Of a DNA stretch of 64,000 bases, positions 53,107 to 62,739 are shown piece after piece (positions within the stretch are counted from its first letter, which is position 1; each line of letters begins with the position of its first letter). The DNA is taken from NCBI GenBank assembly GCA_951640165.1, contig OX621263.1, forward strand, positions 8,500,001 through 8,564,000, written 5' to 3'. Position numbers and translations under genes: made by a program. Source of the stretch: Pseudoips prasinana. Lineage: Eukaryota; Arthropoda; Insecta; Lepidoptera; Nolidae. The notes beneath the pieces are model-generated. The model made no database searches, had not been told where the DNA came from, and was given only the letters and a program-made list of their open reading frames with translations.

Positions 53107-53892
53107 TGTGCGGGACAGTGTAGTGTTTATACAAACTCAAGTGTAGTGTGTAAACAAACTGATGAACATTAGTTATAGTTTATAAGTGATAACAATGTAC
53201 ATAGAAGATAGAGAAATCTATTTAATTTCCTTTTTATTAGAATATTTGATTGTTTGATAGTTTCTAATTAAAATTGGTTTTGTTATTTTATTATTTAACA
53301 ATCTAACAGAGTTTTAGAACATACTAGAATATTACCTACCTATTAGTTATAGATGTATGTTATGTTTTGTTTTTTGTGTTTATTTTATTTTTCTTAGATA
53401 GAAATAAGTTAGTAGATTCTAAAAATATATAATTTAGTATATGTTTGTTAACAAAAACATAGGGAAAACCGCAAAAAATGTCACCCTGCTCTCGTTACGG
53501 TAAAGTTTCGTCGTAGTTAAGCTAATTGCGTCGAAAACCACCCGGAATTTGATTGGTTAAAATTCGTGTGCTCTGATTGGTCAGCCAATCAGAGGCCTTA
53601 GATTTTATTAAGGAAAATTATATAAATTACGGGCTGGTTTTCGATATAGTCAGTTAGCCAGCGACAACAGAAGAAGAAACACTAGAAGAAAAAGGAAGAA
53701 TCAAGACTAGAAGAAAAAGGAAGAAACAAGACTGGAAGAAAAAGGAAGAAACAAGACTAGAAGAAATAGTAAGAACATGAAGAGAGAACTTTAGAAGATA
53801 GAAACACTGTAAAGAATAAATCTCAAGCCTTCAAGATAGTCGTTTTTATTTCCCCACCAATCCCAGCAATAGTTAAGTGTGCATCCTGCACA
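53107..53892 (+). repeat. Left LTR of the intact BEL/Pao element
   Basis: It starts TGTG and ends CACA. It contains an inverted CCAAT pair (53571-53594), TATATAAA (53619-53626), an initiator-like TCAGTT (53650-53655), four purine-rich repeats of the AGAAGAAAAAGGAAGAA type (about 53665-53775) and AATAAA (53815-53820). Confidence 0.93.
53571..53655 (+). promoter_or_regulatory. Core promoter in the left LTR
   Basis: CTCTGATTGG/CCAATCAGAG form an inverted CCAAT pair. TATATAAA follows 25 bases later, and TCAGTT lies 31-33 bases after the TATA start, the standard arthropod TATA-to-initiator distance. Transcription would start at about 53652, leaving a U3 of about 545 bases. The right LTR has the same sites 6777 bases on. 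Confidence 0.7.
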
Positions 53893-54028
53893 TTTAATGG
53901 TCCTTCAAGAGTCGGATTTGTGGGGAATATTACTTGAAGATTGAAAATAGCGCTACAGTGAAGACATTCTGAAGAACGTACTTCGTGTTAGTACTTCGTG
54001 TCATCGACTTTGAAGATCAGCTGTCATC

Positions 54029-57000
54029 ATGCCCGTTACGCGCTCCGAAGGAAAGGGCCGCAAACAGTCGAGTGAACAGAAACCGTCATCATCCAAGGCC
54101 ACTACCTCTGCGACCGGTACCAGCACGGAAGCCACATCCGAATCGACACAGCAATCGGGGACGACTATCACGGAGAGTTCCGAACAGACCTACACCTCCG
54201 TGATGACTGATCCCACCACCGTGACTTCCGCCGCGACCACCTCGACTGTCACCGCCTCAGCCGCCAGCGCGCCCCCCGCGCCCGCAGCTACCGCGCCCCC
54301 CCCCTCGGCCGCCAACGTGCCTGCAGCCTCGCGCCCCGCCGCCGCCGACGTCGTCGTGCCTTCAGTTGCCCCCTCCGCCGCGACGACTCTCACCAAGGGT
54401 ACGAGATTGAAACAGCTGATGAAGCCGCCCGCTGCTGTCACATCGAAAGAAAATCGCCGTGATACTGACGCCTCGACTGTGAAGCGAGTCGTCAGGGATG
54501 CGGCCGGTACGTCGAAACCAACCGGCCCACAGCTCCTCCGCCCCCCTAGCAAGAAGGGGGGAGGGGGGGGATCGACCTGCAGCAAAATGAAGATGCAGAA
54601 AATCGCCAAAGCAAAGGAAGAATTGCTCCGCCTCCAAGTGGAACTAGCTGCTGCACGCCTGGCAGCACTAGAAGCGGATGATACAGATAGGGAAGAAGAA
54701 GATGATGAAGTAGAGGAAGAAGATGGAGTCTCCCTCTACTCAGAAGTCAACGCCCGTGTAGACAAATGGTTGGATAACCAGGAGACTCGCCCCGTTCTAG
54801 CCATCGCCAACGAGCCTCACCACCCCCAGCCAGAGCCGATAATCGCCCTCGAAGAACCGCCGAAGCAAGAAGAGGTTCATCGAACACCGGCGGGAGCACA
54901 AGGGGACATCGCACTCCTAGCTGAAGCCATCACTCGGGCTGTCAGCGCCGCCCAGCGACCCAAGTTCATCGAGTTGCCGTTCTTCAGCGGGTCGCATCAG
55001 GAGTGGCTACCCTTCCGCGCCGCCTACTACGAGTCCGAACCAACGTTCAGCGCCGTCGAGAATATCAACAGACTTCGAAGAAACTTGAAGGGGAAAGCCA
55101 GAGAAGCAGTTGAAGGGCTACTCATCACCAACGCGCACCCTTCAGAAGTGATGAAGACCTTGGAATCAAGATTCGGAAGACCAGAGTCAATCGCAATAAT
55201 AGAAATGGAAACGCTTCGAGGTCTACCACGTCTCACCGAGTCGCCGAGGGACATCTGCATATTCGCCACGAAGATCTCCAACGTCGTAGCAACACTGAAG
55301 ACATTGGGTTGTTACAACTACATGTATAACCCTGAACTTACAAAGACATTGGTGAGCAAGCTGACGCCAACGCTCCAGTACCGCTACTACGACTTCTCAG
55401 CAACGCAACCCAAAGAAGATCCCTGCCTCATCAAGATGGAGAGATTTTTCAAGAGGGAAGCAGAGTTGTGCGGACCCTTCGCGCTACCTGAACAGGTGGC
55501 AGCCACATCGACGGCCGCACCTCCGAAGAAGACTCAGCGGGTCACCAACGTCATAGAGAAGAGCAACACATTGAAGTGCTTCGTGTGCGGCGAGACAAGC
55601 CACACCAACGCGACAGATTGCGACGCATTTAAGAAGATGGAAGTCAATTCGAGATGGGATACTGCGAAGTCCAAACGCCTCTGCTTCAGATGCCTACGTT
55701 ATAGGAGCAAGACTCACCACTGTACAGCGAAGCCGTGTGGTGTCAACGGATGCAAGTACACGCACCACAAGCTGCTTCATCATGAAAAGAAGATAGAACA
55801 GACAGAGAAGACAGAAAGTGACAAGAAAACAGAAGTCATCAATTTGACGTGGACAATAAAGAAGCAATCCTATCTGAAGATCCTGCCGGTCCAGGTGAAA
55901 GGACCTAAGGGTACAGTCAACACATTCGCATTGATGGACGACGGATCCACGGTCACACTCGTCGACGAAGACATCGCGGCGAGCATCGGAGCTACAGGAC
56001 CAGTAGATCCACTGAAGATAGAAACCATCAATGAGTTGAAGACTGCGGAATCGGCATCAAGAAGAGTAACTGTCGGACTGAAAGGGCGCAACGAACATGA
56101 GGAGCAGATTCATGCAAGAACAGTGAAGAACTTACAAGTCTCCTCTCAACGGGTTCCACGCGAATTAGTGGAAGGTTGTCCACACCTATCGGACATCAAA
56201 GGACATCTTACATACTCCAATGCCAAGCCACGGATCCTCATCGGGCAAGACAACTGGCATCTACTACTGACCGAAGAGACCAGGAAAGGGGACAAGGACC
56301 ATCCAGTGGCATCTCTCACGCCACTCGGATGGGTACTTCACGGAAGTCAAACTAACTCCTTTGGCCAGAAGATCGACTTCGTGTCAACAATGAAGGAAGC
56401 AGAAGATGACCTCGAGGACCTGGTGAAGAGATACTTTGAGATGGACACCCTCTGCATAAACCCGAAGAGACCAAAAACCGATCCAGAGGAGAAGGCACTT
56501 CGAATTCTCGAACAGAAGACCGAGAAGATCGACGAAACAAGATACCAGACCGGCCTCCTCTGGAAGAAGGAAGACGTCAAGTTCCCGGACAATTATGAAA
56601 ACTCGCTGAAGAGGCTCTTAAATATTGAAAAGAAGATCGATCGTGACCCAGCCCTCAAGAAGAAATATGTCGAACAGATGGAAGCTCTTATAGAAAAAGG
56701 TTACGCCGAGCCCGCACCACCGCAGAAGACTCCTGAAAAGACTTGGTACCTGCCTCACTTCGCGGTCATAAACCCCATGAAGCCGGACAAGCTTCGTGTT
56801 GTGCATGACGCCGCCGCCAAGACCAGAGGGGTGGCTCTTAACGACATGCTCCTCAAAGGTCCGGATTTGCTTCAGTCGCTGCCAGGCGTCGTTATGCGCT
56901 TCCGACAGCATCTCATCGGGGTAACAGCGGACATCAAAGAAATGTTCATGCAGGTCAAACTGCGCACCGAAGACAGAGACGCACTGCGGTACTTGTGGCG

Positions 57001-59923
57001 CGGGGATCGCCGCGACAACCGACCTCCGGAAGAATATAGAATGACGTCGCTAATCTTCGGAGCATCAAGTTCGCCGTCTACAGCCATTTACATAAAGAAC
57101 TTGAATGCCAAGCAGCACGAAGACAGTCATCCGGAAGCCGCAGCTGCCATAGTAAACAAGCACTACGTCGACGACTATTTAGACAGCTTCAGAAGCCTAG
57201 AAGACGCAGTGAAAGTGACGACGAGCGTGCGCGAGATACACAAGAAGGCCAGCTTCGAACTAAAACAATGGAAATCGAACTCAGCGTCACTCCTAGAAAC
57301 ACTGGGAGAGGAAAAACAAATAGAAGACCTAGAGCTATACAAGACAGAAGAGCAAACTGAACGAGTACTGGGTGTTATTTGGAAGATGAACTCGGACGAG
57401 CTAACATTCAACCTCAACCTGGCGAGAATACCTTCAACACTCATCGAAGGAAAGCAACCAACGAAGAGAGAAGCCTTGCGTATCGTCATGTCACTCTTCG
57501 ACCCGTTGGGATTCGCCTCACCTGTCACTATCAGGGCGAAACAGCTACTGCAAGAAGTTTGGCGCCGAGGAACAGCATGGGACGACCGCATTGATGAAGA
57601 CTTAGCGGAGCAATGGAAATCGTGGATGGGACACCTGAGAAGTCTCCACGACATAGTGATCCCGCGGCAGTATCTGCACTACAGTGACGCCGCCTCCCTC
57701 GAACTTCATGTCTTCAGCGACGCCAGTGAGTCGGCCTACTCGGCAGTCCTATTCTGGAGGGCAGTAACACCAGACGGTGAGGTGGGAGTGTCTCTCATCA
57801 TGGCCAAGGCAAAGGTGGCTCCGCTCAAGCTGACAAGTATACCGAGGTTAGAACTACAAGCAGCAGTCATGGGCACCAGGCTCGCCGAAGCAGTCATCGA
57901 AGAACATGAGAGAAAACCCGACAAAAAGGTGTTTTGGACAGACAGCAAAACAGTGCTCACATGGATAAGGACCGGGTCACGTTCCTACAAACCATACGTG
58001 GCTCACCGTCTCGCAGCAATAGAAGAGAGCTCTAAGGTCAACGACTGGCGCTGGGTTCCGACGAAACAGAATGTCGCCGACGATGCGACACGAGATGTAC
58101 CAACTGCCTTTGACAAGAATCACCGATGGTACAAAGGGCCAGATTTCCTTTACCTAACAGAAGACTCCTGGCCAATAGAACCTGTGAAGACCATAGAAGA
58201 AGAGCCTTCCGAAGAAGAGAAGACGCATCACATAATCAGTAAAAGAAGACTGAGGCTAGCAGAGGGTCTGCCTGATCCTGCAAAATTCTCCAGCTGGGAC
58301 CGCCTCCGGTACGCGACAGCACGCGTTCTGCAGTTCATAGAACTCTGCAGAGCCACCAGACAGAAGGTCAACTACCGACGAACAAAGAGGAATAAAGAAG
58401 CGGATCCCACATGGAAGAAAAATAAACCTGCGACAGCGAAACCACAGGCACCCAAACAGAAGAAGAGATCGACACCCGACTTGCTTCCAGTCACAGCCGA
58501 GCTCCTAAGAAAAGCCGAAGAACTCCTGATGCGGTCTTCGCAAGAAGAGGCCTTCGCAGAAGAAATAGAGTGCCTTAACAGTGGGAAGCCGGTAACAAAG
58601 GAGAGCCGCCTTCACCAGCTCAGCGTCGAGTCAGTCAACGGCTCACTCCGACTTCGGAGCCGTATTCGAGCGGCCAAAGACATTGAAGAGAACGTCAAGA
58701 GCCCGCTAGTCGTCGACGGAGAACATCAGACGGTGAAGTTATGGATACAGGCAGTTCATCGGCAGCTCCATCACGCCGGCGTCGAGGCAACCGTAAATGA
58801 ATGTCGCCAACAATACTGGGTACTAAGATTGCGCCCCATCACGCGAACGATCCTTCGACAATGTCTCTTTTGCCGCATGAAGACTCAAGCGCCGCCATAC
58901 CCAAGAACCGGGGACCTGCCAGCGTGTCGCTTAGCGCATCACAAGCGACCCTTCACCTTCACCGGGGTCGACTATTTCGGGCCTCTCTCCGTGACCGTCG
59001 GACGCACCAGACAGAAGAGATACGTAGCCATCTTCACGTGTCTTACGACGCGAGCCATCCACTTGGAAGTCGCCGGCTCGCTCGGCGCCGATTCAGCTGT
59101 AATGGCGGTCAGACGCATGATCGCACGGCGGGGATGCCCGGCGGAAATCTGGTCGGACAACGGCACCAACCTGAAGGCTGCCGACAAAGAACTGCGACAA
59201 GCAATCGACGCGGCAACAGCAGAAGAAGCAGCGAAGAGGATTATCGCCTGGCGTTACATTCCGCCTGGAGCTCCGTTCATGGGCGGCGCCTGGGAGCGTA
59301 TGGTGCGCTCCGTGAAGATCGCGCTTGCAGCAACATTGCACGAGCGCCACCCCACCGAAGAAGTCCTCGCCACTCTACTAGCTGAAGTAGAGTATACCGT
59401 CAACAGTCGCCCGCTGACCCACGTCTCCGTCAGCGCAGAAGATCCAGAGGCCCTGACTCCCAACCATTTCCTGCTGGGGGGTCCTGGGCGCGTGCCACAG
59501 CCAGGCACATTCTCCGAGCAAGACACCATTTCACGGTCCAGCTGGCGAGCTGCACAGAGGCTCGCTGACATCTTCTGGATCCGCTGGGTGAAGGAGTACC
59601 TTCCCGAGCTCCAACACCGGCGGGAGCCCCACGGACGAGGTCAAGAAGTCAAGGTGAATGACCTCGTGCAGATCGTCGATCATAACCTGCCCCGCAACAT
59701 GTGGATACGAGGACGAGTCATCGCGGTGTATCCAGGCCCCGACGACATCGTGCGGACAGTGGACGTGCAGACCAAGGGAGGTGTCCTGCGCCGGCCAGTG
59801 AGGAAGCTCGTGATCCTGCCCCTGCCTACAGACGACGTGCCCGCACCAGAACGAGATGCGACGCGGTCGCACGGCGGGAGAGATGTGCGGGACAGTGTAG
59901 TGTTTATACAAACTCAAGTGTAG
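54029..59923 (+). CDS. BEL/Pao gag-pol polyprotein (1964 residues)
   Basis: The polyprotein supplies capsid, protease, reverse transcriptase, RNase H and integrase for the element's own copying. Order seen: a low-complexity Ser/Thr/Ala/Pro N-terminus; an acidic coiled-coil-like part (about 190-240); a Gag region (about 310-500, starting KFIELPFFSG); zinc knuckles from residue 517 (CFVCGETSHTNATDC); a retropepsin-type site MDDGSTVTLVD (about 636); RT with YVDD at 1046-1049; RNase H with FSDASESAYSAV (Asp about 1231); integrase zinc region (His about 1577, CLFC near 1617) and catalytic D1648, D1710 and E1756 (VDYFGPL, WSDNGTNL, GGAWERMV). All key residues are present, with no stop or frameshift. 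The last residues (DSVVFIQTQV) are encoded by the right LTR, and TAG is at 59921-59923. It ends as usual for a single-ORF BEL element with no envelope gene. Confidence 0.96.
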   Translation: MPVTRSEGKGRKQSSEQKPSSSKATTSATGTSTEATSESTQQSGTTITESSEQTYTSVMTDPTTVTSAATTSTVTASAASAPPAPAATAPPPSAANVPAASRPAAADVVVPSVAPSAATTLTKGTRLKQLMKPPAAVTSKENRRDTDASTVKRVVRDAAGTSKPTGPQLLRPPSKKGGGGGSTCSKMKMQKIAKAKEELLRLQVELAAARLAALEADDTDREEEDDEVEEEDGVSLYSEVNARVDKWLDNQETRPVLAIANEPHHPQPEPIIALEEPPKQEEVHRTPAGAQGDIALLAEAITRAVSAAQRPKFIELPFFSGSHQEWLPFRAAYYESEPTFSAVENINRLRRNLKGKAREAVEGLLITNAHPSEVMKTLESRFGRPESIAIIEMETLRGLPRLTESPRDICIFATKISNVVATLKTLGCYNYMYNPELTKTLVSKLTPTLQYRYYDFSATQPKEDPCLIKMERFFKREAELCGPFALPEQVAATSTAAPPKKTQRVTNVIEKSNTLKCFVCGETSHTNATDCDAFKKMEVNSRWDTAKSKRLCFRCLRYRSKTHHCTAKPCGVNGCKYTHHKLLHHEKKIEQTEKTESDKKTEVINLTWTIKKQSYLKILPVQVKGPKGTVNTFALMDDGSTVTLVDEDIAASIGATGPVDPLKIETINELKTAESASRRVTVGLKGRNEHEEQIHARTVKNLQVSSQRVPRELVEGCPHLSDIKGHLTYSNAKPRILIGQDNWHLLLTEETRKGDKDHPVASLTPLGWVLHGSQTNSFGQKIDFVSTMKEAEDDLEDLVKRYFEMDTLCINPKRPKTDPEEKALRILEQKTEKIDETRYQTGLLWKKEDVKFPDNYENSLKRLLNIEKKIDRDPALKKKYVEQMEALIEKGYAEPAPPQKTPEKTWYLPHFAVINPMKPDKLRVVHDAAAKTRGVALNDMLLKGPDLLQSLPGVVMRFRQHLIGVTADIKEMFMQVKLRTEDRDALRYLWRGDRRDNRPPEEYRMTSLIFGASSSPSTAIYIKNLNAKQHEDSHPEAAAAIVNKHYVDDYLDSFRSLEDAVKVTTSVREIHKKASFELKQWKSNSASLLETLGEEKQIEDLELYKTEEQTERVLGVIWKMNSDELTFNLNLARIPSTLIEGKQPTKREALRIVMSLFDPLGFASPVTIRAKQLLQEVWRRGTAWDDRIDEDLAEQWKSWMGHLRSLHDIVIPRQYLHYSDAASLELHVFSDASESAYSAVLFWRAVTPDGEVGVSLIMAKAKVAPLKLTSIPRLELQAAVMGTRLAEAVIEEHERKPDKKVFWTDSKTVLTWIRTGSRSYKPYVAHRLAAIEESSKVNDWRWVPTKQNVADDATRDVPTAFDKNHRWYKGPDFLYLTEDSWPIEPVKTIEEEPSEEEKTHHIISKRRLRLAEGLPDPAKFSSWDRLRYATARVLQFIELCRATRQKVNYRRTKRNKEADPTWKKNKPATAKPQAPKQKKRSTPDLLPVTAELLRKAEELLMRSSQEEAFAEEIECLNSGKPVTKESRLHQLSVESVNGSLRLRSRIRAAKDIEENVKSPLVVDGEHQTVKLWIQAVHRQLHHAGVEATVNECRQQYWVLRLRPITRTILRQCLFCRMKTQAPPYPRTGDLPACRLAHHKRPFTFTGVDYFGPLSVTVGRTRQKRYVAIFTCLTTRAIHLEVAGSLGADSAVMAVRRMIARRGCPAEIWSDNGTNLKAADKELRQAIDAATAEEAAKRIIAWRYIPPGAPFMGGAWERMVRSVKIALAATLHERHPTEEVLATLLAEVEYTVNSRPLTHVSVSAEDPEALTPNHFLLGGPGRVPQPGTFSEQDTISRSSWRAAQRLADIFWIRWVKEYLPELQHRREPHGRGQEVKVNDLVQIVDHNLPRNMWIRGRVIAVYPGPDDIVRTVDVQTKGGVLRRPVRKLVILPLPTDDVPAPERDATRSHGGRDVRDSVVFIQTQV

Positions 59924-60669
59924 TGTGTAAACAAACTGATGAACATTAGTTATAGTTTATAAGTGATAACAATGTACATAGAAGATAGAGAAATCTATTT
60001 AATTTCCTTTTTATTAGAATATTTGATTGTTTGATAGTTTCTAATTAAAATTGGTTTTGTTATTTTATTATTTAACAATCTAACAGAGTTTTAGAACATA
60101 CTAGAATATTACCTACCTATTAGTTATAGATGTATGTTATGTTTTGTTTTTTGTGTTTATTTTATTTTTCTTAGATAGAAATAAGTTAGTAGATTCTAAA
60201 AATATATAATTTAGTATATGTTTGTTAACAAAAACATAGGGAAAACCGCAAAAAATGTCACCCTGCTCTCGTTACGGTAAAGTTTCGTCGTAGTTAAGCT
60301 AATTGCGTCGAAAACCACCCGGAATTTGATTGGTTAAAATTCGTGTGCTCTGATTGGTCAGCCAATCAGAGGCCTTAGATTTTATTAAGGAAAATTATAT
60401 AAATTACGGGCTGGTTTTCGATATAGTCAGTTAGCCAGCGACAACAGAAGAAGAAACACTAGAAGAAAAAGGAAGAATCAAGACTAGAAGAAAAAGGAAG
60501 AAACAAGACTGGAAGAAAAAGGAAGAAACAAGACTAGAAGAAATAGTAAGAACATGAAGAGAGAACTTTAGAAGATAGAAACACTGTAAAGAATAAATCT
60601 CAAGCCTTCAAGATAGTCGTTTTTATTTCCCCACCAATCCCAGCAATAGTTAAGTGTGCATCCTGCACA
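59884..60669 (+). repeat. Right LTR of the intact BEL/Pao element
   Basis: It has the same length as the left LTR and I saw no differences between them. AATAAA at 60592-60597 would serve the element's transcript. The gag-pol frame runs 40 bases into it. Confidence 0.93.
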
Positions 60670-61129
60670 ATAATGGTATCTGTCATAATCATAAATACCT
60701 ATAAGACTTGTTTGCTAGCATTCTCAAATACTTTAATAATGATTTTGATCTCATTTCAGTGAATTACGTAAGGTTAATTGTATCTATTAGATATTATAGT
60801 TACTTGATAATTAATATTGTTACTTATTTTATCTATCTGTGAAAGTGAAGACTGAGCTACTCGTTACGTCGTAAAATTATTACTAGTTGCCTACACTACT
60901 ACATTTTAATTGTTTTCTTGTTGTCTATTTGTCTTAACATTGGTTAGGAAATAAAGTCGATTTTATATATTTGTGATTTATTTTTTATAAACTACCTACA
61001 TATAAGTGCAGTGACACTTGATTATCTCACTTATTTTGTACTAAAAAGCGAAAATCATCTTGATTTAATCAATCCGGCCATACACATGTCCGAAATTGGG
61101 CCACAAGACCCCCAGATGGCAGTGTGGTG

Positions 61130-61235
61130 CTTGTCCGAAGATATTTATTATCCGGTCCGGATCCGGTCGGATCCGGCCGGATTGATGGGAATCCGGTCGT
61201 ATCCGGCCGGACTGAAAATGACGCCGGATTGCAAT
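61130..61235. repeat. GGATCCGG-rich stretch
   Basis: Many overlapping ATCCGG/CCGGAT motifs, as at 52890-52985 on the other side of the BEL element. I see no assignable feature in 60675-61120. Confidence 0.5.
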
Positions 61236-61237
61236 CA

Positions 61238-61500
61238 CTAATTGAGGCGCTCATAGCCAGACGCTCTCACCGGTCCGTAAGTGATCGGCGAGGTTGGCGA
61301 GGTTAAGCAACTAGGCTCGCGGTCAGACCATGGATGGGTCACAACCAAAGTGGTTTCATTTGTGAGCGTCTCCGGGCTTCTGCCGTCCCCGGTTGTAGTC
61401 ATTAGGCAACAGTTGTTAAGCCATGTCAGAGGTCTGCTGGGCAGCTTGAACCACTCTGACACAAGGGTAACCACGGCCCATATGATAAGTAGGTAAGTAA
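61238..61500 (+). repeat. 5S rRNA-derived SINE, copy 3
   Basis: The head matches the inner part of 5S rRNA: GTAAGTGATCGGCGAGG, a small duplication, TTAAGCAACTAGGCTCGCGG, then CAGACCATGGATGGGTCAC. A body follows with GGCAACAGTTGTTAAGCC and GGGCAGCTTGAACCACTC, then a GATAAGTAGGTAAGTAA tail. The 5S internal promoter order (A-box, intermediate element, C-box) is recognisable. Confidence 0.75.
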
Positions 61501-61504
61501 ATAT

Positions 61505-62735
61505 TCCTTTAAGCGAAGAATCTATTAAAAACGACACCCCATTTCATCACTGACCTCGCTCTAGGTTACTTAATCCAAGTTTAAAATGAGCGAAAACTTA
61601 TGGTATCATTCACATTCTGTTAAATAAGCGAAATGTCTAATCGAGCGATAATCCATAAAATCATTGACCCGCACTATGCTATTTAAGCGAAGTGTCTATA
61701 ATAAGCGAGAACATATAAATAGACCGCGCTCTTTTATACGTGAAGCAAGTGTCTACAATGTGCGTAACCCATTGTATCATTGATCTTTTATATAAGCGAC
61801 GTGTCTTAAACGCCACCTGATGAATCACGGGTTGCCCTCATCCCACTACACTTGATAAGCTGTATCTGATGCTGTAAAAAACACTAGCCTAAATGGCTTT
61901 AAATAGTTGTCTGGACATCGACACGAAAGTAGAAGCGAAGTGTCTATGATTAGCAGCAACCCATCTTATCATTCCCATCGGTCTATGTTACACGAGCGAA
62001 GTAAATATCATGAGTGACAACCAATATTATCATTGATTTCGCTGATTTCACGTAGGTCAAGTTTCTGTAATGAGCGACTAAATACTAGAAAAATACAGAT
62101 CATCTTAACATTAAAGTTTATGTATATATCATATATTATGTTATATTTATTTATATTATAGTATGCAGTATTGTAAGTACGCGATTGCATTTTATATTAT
62201 TTGTTAAGTATTTTAGTAATTTTATTATACTTTCTCTATTATGCACCTACCATATTATCTCCTCCTAAGGCTGACTGGGCATTAAATCTGCCTTTGTACA
62301 GTTTTGTGCAATCAGTTTAAATAAATAAAAATATTACCAATTTATGATTTACATGTGTCTATAATGAACGACGATTCAAGTTATCTTTGACTTTCCTCTA
62401 AGTTACTTAGGTGAGGTGTCTGTAATGCTTGACACCGTACCTTATCATTAACTCTTCAAAAAGACCACCAACCTTGCAGTACTAGATAGTTAACACCATA
62501 AGCCACAACTTGTGATAATTTATTAGATTTTATTTTCATGCACAAATAATTATTAATTTAATTTTCCACTTGAATGTTTATAACTCTACGAGCATGGCAA
62601 AGTCCATATAAGCGACAATTCATCTTATCTTTAACTTTGGGACATGTCACATAAGCGTACTGTCTATAATGAGTTGATGTCCCTTTATGTTATTTAAGCG
62701 AAGTGTCTATAAACTGCGACCGTCTCTCCTATAAT
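61505..62735 (+). repeat. Degenerate tandem repeat of about 60 bases
   Basis: The motif AAGCGAAGTGTCTATAATGA recurs with variations at about 61514, 61626, 61684, 61743, 61794, 61934, 61996, 62056, 62352, 62412, 62650 and 62699, mostly 57-62 bases apart, with an ATCATTGA motif in between. The run is broken by AT-rich DNA at 62100-62345 and 62460-62590. It has no coding capacity. Confidence 0.6.
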
Positions 62736-62739
62736 TGGT

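Larger units (their letters stand above)
53107..60669 (+). mobile_element. Structurally complete BEL/Pao LTR retrotransposon
   Basis: Two 786-base LTRs (53107-53892 and 59884-60669, TGTGCGGG...CTGCACA) appear identical throughout on reading. The target duplication ATAAT is at 53102-53106 and 60670-60674. The internal region has TGGTCCTTCAAGAG just after the left LTR, in the position of the primer-binding region; one gag-pol frame; and a purine tract GGCGGGAGAGA ending at 59883, immediately before the right LTR. Matched LTRs, an intact duplication and an open frame point to a recent insertion. It is far more GC-rich than its surroundings. Confidence 0.95.

Noticed and set aside
54190..59571. 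Long - strand open frames opposite the BEL gag-pol frame
   Set aside because: They are shadows caused by the GC-rich codon use of the real + strand frame, and have no domain match.
61262..61360. 5S rRNA gene
   Set aside because: Only the inner part matches, with an internal duplication, and it continues into a SINE body found in other copies.
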